A stretch of DNA of 64,000 bases from NCBI RefSeq assembly GCF_000732725.1, contig NZ_JPNB01000003.1:124001-188000 (forward strand), read 5' to 3'. Source of the DNA: Kineothrix alysoides (lineage in GTDB: Bacteria > Bacillota > Clostridia > Lachnospirales > Lachnospiraceae). The notes below the pieces were generated by a model. It was not told the DNA's origin, searched no databases, and saw nothing but the letters and a program-made list of their open reading frames with translations. Shown here piece after piece: positions 7,631-15,067 of the stretch (position 1 is the first letter of the stretch; each line of letters opens with the position of its first letter). The position numbers and the translations under genes are program-made.

Positions 7631-8930
7631 TTTCCCCGAGACTTCCATACATAACTACTGTTACCTGAAACATTCCTCCCTGATCCGATATCTTCATCTG
7701 TCCGCGGTAGCAGGCTGCTGCCTGCTCCACCGACAACAGGCCGAGGCCGTGACAGTGTGCATCCGGCTTGGTGCTTAAGAACCTCCCCTCCGCGTCTCTC
7801 CTCCCGCTTCCTTCATAGGGATTTCTCACAGTTACCTGCAGTACCCCCTTGACATAGGAAGCATCCAGATGAATGTATCCCTTTCCGGGCTCCAGCTTCC
7901 GGCAGGCTTCCAACGCGTTCTCAAGCAGATTGCCCAGGATGATGACCAGATGGCTCCCTTGAAATGGCAAGCCTGCAGGAAGGAACACATCCGCTTCAAA
8001 CGCTATCCCCTCCCTCCGGGCCAGGGCACATTTGTGGTTCACCAAAGAGTCTACTACGATATTGCCGCTGCGAAACGCCTCCGCAGGCTGTCCGGCAATC
8101 CCATCATCCAAAAGGCCCTGCAGATAGAGCGCTGCATCTTCCGCATCCCCCGCCTGCACCATGCCCAGAATTCCCGACAGATGGTTCTTCATGTCGTGCC
8201 GCATCCGCCGCAACTCCAGATACAGGCTCTCCTGTTCCTGCGCCTGACGGCCGCACAGCTCCAACTGTTGCTCATACAGACGATTCTGTTCCCGCAGCTC
8301 CGCATCCCGGGCCATCCAGTCATAAACCTCGAAAATCACGTAGCTTACCAGCAGAAGCAGAATACCGGCAGAGACAGCAAAAAAAGAATATTCCCTATGG
8401 ATATAGGCTATCAGGAAGATGTAATGCATCAGATAGATGCTGCATATCGGAATCACCAGAATAGCAAAAAAATATCGGACTGATACATCCCGGCGGTTCC
8501 TGCCCGGCAGACAGCGACCGGCAGTAACGGCAAGGATGAACACCGCCATCTTGGATATAAAACTACCTGCCATCTGCAGACTCTCCCCACCCATGCCAAA
8601 CAGTTCCAGCAGAATGAGAACGATAATCTCCACCAGCATCCATACCGTACAGACAAGCACCGAAAAGGCACACCGCCTTTTCAGGCTCCCGCACCCGGAA
8701 AGGGATGCCGTAAGAAATACAAGCAGTATATTACATGCCAACATCAGATGAGAAGGCAGGGCTGAGCCCGGACCTGAAAATACTTGGAAAACATAATAAA
8801 GAAACCAGCCTGCGTATCCCGGCAGAGATTTATGGAGCGGACCGAAAAAAGCCTTCATGCACCGCTGCATAATGAGCAGATGGAGGACCGGCAGGAGCAA
8901 ATCCGGCAAAAACGGAAAAGGAGTACTCAT
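7626..8930 (-). CDS. agrC: AgrC-like sensor histidine kinase
   Basis: A 434-residue membrane kinase. About six hydrophobic segments fill residues 1-200; a coiled-coil linker (about 205-240) leads to the H-box RRMRHDMKNH with His245 as phosphoacceptor. The GHKL ATPase follows, with N-box LGNLLENALEAC near residue 330 and a GLGLLSVEQ lid. This is the HPK10/AgrC pattern: peptide sensing in the membrane, phosphotransfer to the LytTR regulator. The ATG at 8930 overlaps the stop of the regulator gene (ATGA); the longer frame to 8963 would lie inside that gene. The likely ligand is the product of agrD directly downstream. Confidence 0.88.
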   Translation of the reverse strand: MSTPFPFLPDLLLPVLHLLIMQRCMKAFFGPLHKSLPGYAGWFLYYVFQVFSGPGSALPSHLMLACNILLVFLTASLSGCGSLKRRCAFSVLVCTVWMLVEIIVLILLELFGMGGESLQMAGSFISKMAVFILAVTAGRCLPGRNRRDVSVRYFFAILVIPICSIYLMHYIFLIAYIHREYSFFAVSAGILLLLVSYVIFEVYDWMARDAELREQNRLYEQQLELCGRQAQEQESLYLELRRMRHDMKNHLSGILGMVQAGDAEDAALYLQGLLDDGIAGQPAEAFRSGNIVVDSLVNHKCALARREGIAFEADVFLPAGLPFQGSHLVIILGNLLENALEACRKLEPGKGYIHLDASYVKGVLQVTVRNPYEGSGRRDAEGRFLSTKPDAHCHGLGLLSVEQAAACYRGQMKISDQGGMFQVTVVMYGSLGEK

Positions 8931-9667
8931 TCTATCACCGTCTTCCCACCGGCAATCTCGCACAGACGCTGCCGGACAGACTTCTGCCTGTCTTCACTGA
9001 TCTTAAGCTCCATCTCCTTTCCTCCAAAGCAGAGGAGGATGCCTGAAAAATTCATATTACGTATGTAATCATAATTGACCAAAAAAGACTGATGGATGCG
9101 AAGAAAATAGCTGCGGCTCTCCAGAATGCTCTCTTCCACATCGTTGAGCTTTCCATAGAACTGTTCCCAGCCTCCATCCTGCAAGAAAATATAGACAACC
9201 CGATTGCGGCTCTCAAAATACACAATATCCTTCAAAGCGAGTTTGCGCATTCTCCTGTTAAAGGCGAATTGGAAATATACCTCTGTTTCTCCAATACGCT
9301 GACAGGCCTCCCGAAAGTAACGCCGGAAGCGCTCCGTATCCAGTGGCTTCGAAAGGAAGCGGAAAGGCTCCACCTCAAACAACTCCCTGAGATACTGGTC
9401 ATATCCCGACACATAGATGAGCAGCACGGACCGATCCATCTCCCGGATGCCGTGTGCTGCCCTGATTCCATCCACATTCTCCATTTCAATATCCAGAAAG
9501 ATTATCCCGTAACGTTGTCCTTCCCGCATGGCTGCCAGGAGTGTATCCCCGCCAAAAAACACGTCCGTCTCCACCTGGATGGCCAGGTCACGGCTCTCCC
9601 GCATTACCGCAGTCTCCAGACTACCGGTAAATGTAGTATTATCGTCGCAAATCGCTATCTTAAGCAT
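8927..9667 (-). CDS. agrA: AgrA-like LytTR response regulator
   Basis: A 246-residue protein. The receiver domain (residues 1-120) has acidic pocket Asp8/Asp9, phosphorylated Asp59 in IIFLDIEM and Lys107 in FLSKPLD. The LytTR DNA-binding domain (about 135-240) contains RRMRKLALKDIVYFES and RIHQSFLVNYDYI. LytTR proteins bind two direct repeats about 21-22 bp apart, as found at 7602-7630 and 21060-21088. The ATG at 9667 is preceded by AGAGGGG; the frame upstream of it is an unlikely extension. It is the first gene of the agrA-agrC-agrD operon. Confidence 0.9.
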   Translation of the reverse strand: MLKIAICDDNTTFTGSLETAVMRESRDLAIQVETDVFFGGDTLLAAMREGQRYGIIFLDIEMENVDGIRAAHGIREMDRSVLLIYVSGYDQYLRELFEVEPFRFLSKPLDTERFRRYFREACQRIGETEVYFQFAFNRRMRKLALKDIVYFESRNRVVYIFLQDGGWEQFYGKLNDVEESILESRSYFLRIHQSFLVNYDYIRNMNFSGILLCFGGKEMELKISEDRQKSVRQRLCEIAGGKTVIE

Positions 9668-9811
9668 TTTTCCCCTCTTACTTCCTTCTGGTGCCTTGCA
9701 GAAGCCCGTCGACCTCCTTCTGTGCCGTCCCCTGCAATCATCGCACACAGATAACATCTAAGTTTTCATTCAATCGTCATTGACTAATTAGATAGATATG
9801 TCAATACAATT

Positions 9812-9840
9812 ATTATATTCACCTTCCCGCACATTTGCAA
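9812..9840 (-). promoter_or_regulatory. Sigma-A promoter of agrA
   Basis: On the minus strand TTGCAA (9840-9835) and TATAAT (9817-9812) are separated by 17 nt. A short inverted repeat, ATTGAC at 9779-9784 and GTCAAT at 9800-9805, lies at the predicted transcription start and may be an operator. The rest of the 592-nt gap (9668-10259) holds the palindrome at 10023-10072 and no recognisable gene. Confidence 0.6.
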
Positions 9841-10022
9841 TATGAGCAGGTCATGTAATGTCAGAAAATGTTACTATTCAGTATTCGTCATCATAGCAAT
9901 AATTCATACAAAGAAATACTGCTGGGTAGTATTTTTCGCTGGCAAAGTGCGGGTTTTCTGTAAACTCTGTTCATAAAAACACCTTATTGGGGCAGCACTT
10001 GTTGAACAGGTGCTAATTAATA

Positions 10023-10072
10023 AAACAGACATAACGGAATGATATACATCATAACATCCGCCATGTCTGTTT
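10023..10072. terminator. 50-bp nested palindrome, probable bidirectional terminator
   Basis: AAACAGACAT (10023-10032) pairs with ATGTCTGTTT (10063-10072). Inside it, CGGA pairs with TCCG and ATGAT with ATCAT. Both exits carry short T-runs. It lies about 190 nt past the last gene of the lantibiotic immunity operon and could end that transcript. Confidence 0.55.
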
Positions 10073-10259
10073 TGGAGAGATAATTCTACTCAAATACTAT
10101 TCGGTTGACTACATATTTTTTGTATTCTTCCTGTTCTTTTCAGTCATTTGTATTAACATCTCTCTTTGTTAAAGCCTTATTATTTTTTTCATTGCCGCGT
10201 TCCTAAGCCCCAAAAACTATAAAGCAGAAACATTCCTTAAGAAATACATGACTGTCTTC

Positions 10260-10556
10260 TCATTGCAGAAAGTTTAAAAGCAGTGCCATTGCAACGATTC
10301 CAACCATTAGCAGCGCCCAAAAGGAGCTGATTACCATAGAAATAATGTTCACAGTACTCCGGCTCTCACTGCTCTTTACACATATAATAGAAAGGATCAA
10401 TCCGGCAAGAACGAAGATAATATTGCCCCCGGCACAAATCGTACGTACCTCATCCGATAAGCTGATATTCAGAAATGTCAGAATAAGAGTTACCAGCGGA
10501 AGAATACTGACAACTAATGCCACCATACTCATAGTTTCTCGTTTTTTATTTTCCAT
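10260..10556 (-). CDS. Small four-helix membrane protein of the lantibiotic immunity operon
   Basis: A 98-residue protein with a short charged N-terminus (MENKKRET) and three to four hydrophobic segments covering nearly all the rest. It is the last gene of the immunity operon, 7 nt behind the second ABC permease. From memory, the ruminococcin A cluster of R. gnavus has an extra small gene (rumH) after rumFEG, so this may be its counterpart. A role in self-immunity is inferred from position only. No catalytic motif is visible. Confidence 0.7.
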   Translation of the reverse strand: MENKKRETMSMVALVVSILPLVTLILTFLNISLSDEVRTICAGGNIIFVLAGLILSIICVKSSESRSTVNIISMVISSFWALLMVGIVAMALLLNFLQ

Positions 10557-10563
10557 TTTTTAT

Positions 10564-11328
10564 TTACCTCATTTCCTTTTTCCCAAATCGTGTAACAGCT
10601 ACTAAAAGTACCAATGCAAAAATCATTATCGCGCAAGGCAGGAACGGAAATACTGCAAACGCGGTATCAGAAGACTCCGTTGTAAAATCATGCAAAGAGC
10701 AGGATACCAGATATCCGCTGTAGCAGTAAGGATAGACAATCCATAGCGGTGTATTGGCAACCAAAACCCCCGGAATAACAAGAAATAAATTTAGGCCTAA
10801 AGAAAGCAGCGGTTTTTCAAATAAAATGGTGATTGCCCACATAGTGGCCATACACGGCAGCATCGTAAGGAATAAACCAATGCACCATTTTAACAGATAG
10901 AACAACGGCAAGGCCTCCGTAATACCTGATGTATTGGCAGCAATCAGGCCGGCTGCAACAAAAACTACAAGAAAAACCACCATTTCCATAAAAAGATAAA
11001 ATAGCAGCACACAAAATTTCGCCAATGACAATGTATACCTGCTTACCGGCAAGGCAAGCATCTTTAAAATACCGTTGTTCTGAGTCTCTCGCCCTGCAAT
11101 CATCACGCACACAACAATCATGCTAAAAGGCAGTAAATAATATGCGTATACCAATGCGCTTTGGATAAACATCGCCGGCCATGCATCCGTATAATCCGGC
11201 GTAAAATAACTGCTTAGGTTCGCTACCCCGGATGCCACCACCAGAAGAGGGGCAATAAAAATCAGGGGAGTAATTTTAGAACGCTTTACCTTTTTTAACT
11301 CGATATTAAGTAATTCAAAAAAACTCAT
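10564..11328 (-). CDS. rumG: Lantibiotic immunity ABC transporter permease, LanG type
   Basis: A 254-residue membrane protein with about six hydrophobic segments, of the LanG/MutG permease family. With the LanE-like permease and the LanF ATPase it should form the exporter that removes mature lantibiotic from the producer membrane. The frame starts at 11340, but AAAGGA abuts that ATG; the ATG at 11328 is better spaced. It is separated from lanE by about 50 nt and followed after 7 nt by the small membrane protein. Confidence 0.85.
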   Translation of the reverse strand: MSFFELLNIELKKVKRSKITPLIFIAPLLVVASGVANLSSYFTPDYTDAWPAMFIQSALVYAYYLLPFSMIVVCVMIAGRETQNNGILKMLALPVSRYTLSLAKFCVLLFYLFMEMVVFLVVFVAAGLIAANTSGITEALPLFYLLKWCIGLFLTMLPCMATMWAITILFEKPLLSLGLNLFLVIPGVLVANTPLWIVYPYCYSGYLVSCSLHDFTTESSDTAFAVFPFLPCAIMIFALVLLVAVTRFGKKEMR

Positions 11329-11378
11329 AATAATGCTCATTCCTTTCGGTTTGTTTCATTTGTTTAATTAGTCTTTCC

Positions 11379-12104
11379 TTACTCATAGCGCAGCTTTTCT
11401 GCCATCCATAAACCTATTTCCAGAAAAATAACTGTCTCGATCAAAGAAACAATAAGAATCATATAATCAGGCTGCGCACTCATGGCCACGGCAGGCTTTA
11501 ACATGATAATAAATGGATGTATCAGCAGCAATTCCGCGTCTGATGTCGCCAATGCCATACCGCTCAAAAATCCTGACACGCCTATGCCTAAGGGAATCCA
11601 CATATTTTCAAATCTGGACGACACCAAAAGCATAAAGGAGAGAACAGGCATTGATGTAAGAAAGGAATAACCTGCAAAGATTATCAGCGTTTTCATCTCA
11701 AAGGAACCTTTTGGCAAATCATTCATTCCTATTCTCATTAAAGCCAGATTCTGAAAGGAGACCACCAGCAAAAACAGCATGGTTAAAATCAAAAACTTAC
11801 ATAAATACATTCCCGCAACGCTTACGGGAAGCATGTGGATTCTTTTTATCGCGTTACCCTTAAACTCCATTTCATAAATCATACAGGCAGCCACCACAAT
11901 GCCGAACATATTCAGCACCATGATCATACCATATAGCTGTGTCAGCAGAACATCCATCGGGGCAAGCGGTAAAGCGAGCAGAGTCTCCCTTCGCACGAAG
12001 AAATTGATAAAGGCGTATGCAGCTCCCAGAACGCCCACTGCCAGCAATACCCCAGTGACACCGGTCCGTTTCTCCTTTTGAAGCTCAATTGCAAGCATTC
12101 TCAT
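11379..12104 (-). CDS. rumE: Lantibiotic immunity ABC transporter permease, LanE type
   Basis: A 241-residue permease of the LanE/MutE family with six hydrophobic segments, beginning MRMLAIELQKEKRTG. Its ATG overlaps the TGA of the lanF ATPase gene (4 nt), and a GAAGGAGG ribosome binding site lies inside the end of lanF. It is the partner of the LanG permease in producer self-protection. Confidence 0.86.
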   Translation of the reverse strand: MRMLAIELQKEKRTGVTGVLLAVGVLGAAYAFINFFVRRETLLALPLAPMDVLLTQLYGMIMVLNMFGIVVAACMIYEMEFKGNAIKRIHMLPVSVAGMYLCKFLILTMLFLLVVSFQNLALMRIGMNDLPKGSFEMKTLIIFAGYSFLTSMPVLSFMLLVSSRFENMWIPLGIGVSGFLSGMALATSDAELLLIHPFIIMLKPAVAMSAQPDYMILIVSLIETVIFLEIGLWMAEKLRYE

Positions 12105-12865
12105 AGTTTTGCCTCCTTCTTTCTGGCAAGATTATCCTTCTCAATGATGGATAAAAACATATTTTCCAAATTGTCCGCCGCAAAGCTCTCCTGCGACGCA
12201 TCTCTTCGTAAGTCCTCCATTCTTCCCTCAAACAGCAGTCTCCCATGATTCAGGATACCAATATCATCTGCAATCAGTTCAATTTCAGACAGCATATGGG
12301 ATGAAATCAAGATAGTACAATTATAAAGTGTGGGTAAGCTTTTCACCAAACTACGGATTTCATGAATACCGGTTGGATCAAGTCCATTTGTAGGTTCATC
12401 CAGAATAAGGATAGGCGGCCGCCCAAGTAACGCTCCCGCAAGTCCCAGGCGTTGCTTCATGCCCAGTGAGTACTTTTTGGCCAGCCTGTTCCCGAATTCC
12501 TCAAGACCAACCAACTCCAATGCATCATCTACAGAGCTTTTCGGCAGCTCTAAAATCTGACGAATGATATCAAGATTCTCACGCCCTGTCAGGTTGGCAT
12601 AAAAGGAAGGCGACTCGATAAACGATCCAATCTCCTTTAAAATTGTCAATCTATCGGCGGGAAAATGCTTTCCATCAATAGCAAAGCTGCCTTCTGTGAG
12701 AGTTGTCAATCCCAGCAGCATCTTCATAGTAGTGGATTTACCCGCCCCATTCGGACCAAGAAAACCATATATACTTCCTTGCCGGATATGAAGCGAAACA
12801 CCGTTGACGGCAGTAAAGTTTTTATATTTTTTTGTCAACTGTTCTGTTGTAATAATATATTTCAT
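12101..12865 (-). CDS. rumF: Lantibiotic immunity ABC transporter ATPase, LanF type
   Basis: A 254-residue ABC ATPase of the bacitracin/lantibiotic immunity group: Walker A GPNGAGKST, a Q-loop with E in place of Q (IGSFIESPSFY, typical of LanF), signature YSLGMKQRL, Walker B LILDEPTNGLDP and the switch histidine in SSHMLSE. The E-loop separates LanF proteins from other ABC ATPases. The ATG at 12865 has AAGGAG 8 nt upstream, better than the frame start at 12895. It is the first gene of lanF-E-G, behind the motif at 12925-12949 shared with the lanA promoter. Confidence 0.92.
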   Translation of the reverse strand: MKYIITTEQLTKKYKNFTAVNGVSLHIRQGSIYGFLGPNGAGKSTTMKMLLGLTTLTEGSFAIDGKHFPADRLTILKEIGSFIESPSFYANLTGRENLDIIRQILELPKSSVDDALELVGLEEFGNRLAKKYSLGMKQRLGLAGALLGRPPILILDEPTNGLDPTGIHEIRSLVKSLPTLYNCTILISSHMLSEIELIADDIGILNHGRLLFEGRMEDLRRDASQESFAADNLENMFLSIIEKDNLARKKEAKL

Positions 12866-12924
12866 AGCAACATCTCCTTTTGATACTTTTATCATACAGC
12901 GCTAACCTAACATTTACATTCTCG

Positions 12925-12949
12925 TATCCTTACTTTTACCTTACTTTTT
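12925..12949 (-). promoter_or_regulatory. Probable RumR binding site before rumF
   Basis: Read on the minus strand it is a tandem repeat, AAGTAAGG then AAGTAAGG with an 11-bp period (one helical turn), the usual form of OmpR-family sites. The same sequence with one change is found before the lantibiotic structural genes at 18485-18508 in the same orientation. A TATGAT -10 candidate follows 28 nt downstream. Confidence 0.7.
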
Positions 12950-12995
12950 ATCCGGCCGCCGTACGCCGTAAATTTTGTAATGTAACGGATAGTTT

Positions 12996-15050
12996 TTATT
13001 CAAAAAACTCCCCATAAGAGGGAAACTTCTGTAAAAGCTGTTCATGTATCCCTTGATATACCCTTCCCTCTTTTATGTATATTACTTCGTCCGCATAGCT
13101 TATCATGCTTAATTTGTGTGTAGAAATAAATACAGTCTCATCTCTTAAAATACCATTCCGGCCGATAAGGTTATTCATAATCTTTTCTTCATCAATAACA
13201 TCTATGTTGCTTGTAGCTTCATCCAGTAAATATATTCCGGCCTCTTTGATCAGGCATCTTGCCAGACAAATTCTCTGTTCCTGCCCACGAGAAAGGTTTT
13301 TTCCTTTTGATATTTCCGTGGCCCATTTGAGGGGCTGCCTGTCAACAATTTCCTCCAGACCGGTTGCCTGGCTGACTCTTGCCAGCCTTTCATTTGTGCA
13401 TTGCTGACCAAATAATACATTTTCTAATATGCTTCCGTCCAAAATGGAAGTGTCCTGATCCAGATATACCGGCTTTTGCTTATTGGCAGAATCAAATGCT
13501 ACTGTACCGTGATAATCATTAAACAGATTCGCCAAAACCTTTAATAAGGTAGATTTTCCGCTTCCCGATATTCCGATTACCGCATATTTTTTTCCCTTTT
13601 TTATCTGTAAATTAACATCTTCCAAACATCGGAAGCTTCCATAATAATAGGACATATTTCGTACGGATATCTCTTCATTATTGTCTAAGTGTTCCACTTT
13701 TCGTTCCCTGTCCTGCATGAATTTCTCATCCAATAATTCGTTCGTCTTATCTATATTGGGCAGCACTGTATATAAGGAATTAAATGCCTGCCCCAACGTC
13801 ACTACATTCTGAACGACTAAATACAACAACGGTAATAATGCTATTTGGCTGAAAATATCATCCTCCCTGTTACAGATTATGTTTACGATACTGACTACTA
13901 TCGGCACAATGTATGTGAATATATTGGTTAATACATTTTGTATACTTTGCAAAATAACAAGCTGACCATAACGCTCCGCTTGCTCTTCATTTTCACTATG
14001 CCATTTTTCCATGAAAACCTTACTCACATCCAAAACCTTAATAGTAGAAATCGTCCTGATTATATTTTCGCTCGTCGTATTAAGCTTAATCACCTTTTGC
14101 GTATACTTATTGCTTTCTATGTATGTCACTTTACTAATGCTGATATAAAAAAACAAATATAAAACATTTGCCGTAAGAAACAATCCTCCCAGAAACAGGT
14201 TTTTCCAGAATAAAACCGTCTGTACCAAAATAACGGTACATAATGCTATAAAGGAAGGTACTATCTTTAACAGCAACGCATCTTTGATCATTCCCCGCGC
14301 GTTAATGCGATATAATAAATCACCGTTACTTCTAAATGAAAAAAACTTGTAGTTCTTACACACCAGCTTATCGACTAATCGATTTCCATATATCTGTTCA
14401 TATAAAACATTAAACTTTTTAGTCAGATACCCTTGAATCATACTTCCTGCTCCCAGCAAGACAACTGCAGCTATCAGCAGGATACCCAGGTTCAAATAGG
14501 AATTGTCTTTACTCACAGCCGAATACATATAAGAATAACTCATAGCTACAATCTGGGTGAAAACCGAAGTTATAAGTAATCCTGATAAGATTTTAATAAG
14601 TTCCTTATTTTTCAAGAAACCTAATAATTCCCGGTGCTTTACAACCTTTACTTTCACATCGTTCCTTGCTTTGTCGATCTTTACTACAACTTTACTGTAA
14701 ATACCTTGAAATTCAGCATAGGAGTAGGCAATCCGCCCGATGGCAGGGTCAACGCCTATAAACTTGTTCTTTGTTATTTTATTAATCACAATGAAATGCC
14801 CATTATTTACATAAGCTATTATAGGTAACATCGATGAATTAAGCTTTTCATATTCCACTTTATAGCCTTCAACAGAAAATCCATATTCCCCCAATGCATC
14901 TCTTAGCTGCAGTACATTGCTTCCGGCCATTGACAGTTCTACCTTTTCCACCAGTCGATAGACCGGAACTGTGCATTTATATGTATCCATGAGCATGGCC
15001 GCACATGTGAGAAGGCAATCCGATTGATTTGTCTGCAATATCACTTTCAC
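12996..15050 (-). CDS. rumT: Lantibiotic transporter-protease, LanT (C39 peptidase-ABC)
   Basis: A 684-residue three-domain protein. The N-terminal C39 peptidase has Cys12 in NQSDCLLTC, His85 in NNGHFIVIN and Asp101. A six-helix ABC membrane domain (about 150-420) and an ATPase domain follow, with Walker A GISGSGKST, signature LSRGQEQRI and Walker B IYLLDEAT. It cuts the leader after the double glycine and exports the modified peptide. The GTG at 15050, with AAGGTGG 8 nt upstream, is chosen over a GTG at 15062. It follows lanM by 17 nt. Confidence 0.92.
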   Translation of the reverse strand: MKVILQTNQSDCLLTCAAMLMDTYKCTVPVYRLVEKVELSMAGSNVLQLRDALGEYGFSVEGYKVEYEKLNSSMLPIIAYVNNGHFIVINKITKNKFIGVDPAIGRIAYSYAEFQGIYSKVVVKIDKARNDVKVKVVKHRELLGFLKNKELIKILSGLLITSVFTQIVAMSYSYMYSAVSKDNSYLNLGILLIAAVVLLGAGSMIQGYLTKKFNVLYEQIYGNRLVDKLVCKNYKFFSFRSNGDLLYRINARGMIKDALLLKIVPSFIALCTVILVQTVLFWKNLFLGGLFLTANVLYLFFYISISKVTYIESNKYTQKVIKLNTTSENIIRTISTIKVLDVSKVFMEKWHSENEEQAERYGQLVILQSIQNVLTNIFTYIVPIVVSIVNIICNREDDIFSQIALLPLLYLVVQNVVTLGQAFNSLYTVLPNIDKTNELLDEKFMQDRERKVEHLDNNEEISVRNMSYYYGSFRCLEDVNLQIKKGKKYAVIGISGSGKSTLLKVLANLFNDYHGTVAFDSANKQKPVYLDQDTSILDGSILENVLFGQQCTNERLARVSQATGLEEIVDRQPLKWATEISKGKNLSRGQEQRICLARCLIKEAGIYLLDEATSNIDVIDEEKIMNNLIGRNGILRDETVFISTHKLSMISYADEVIYIKEGRVYQGIHEQLLQKFPSYGEFFE

Positions 15051-15067
15051 GCGAAATACCACCTTTC

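Noticed and set aside
7869-8483. 204-codon plus-strand frame inside the agrC region
   Set aside because: Antisense to a well-supported kinase gene; its composition does not resemble a real protein.
9092-9754. 220-codon plus-strand frame
   Set aside because: Antisense to the agrA-like gene, no ribosome binding site, no recognisable family.
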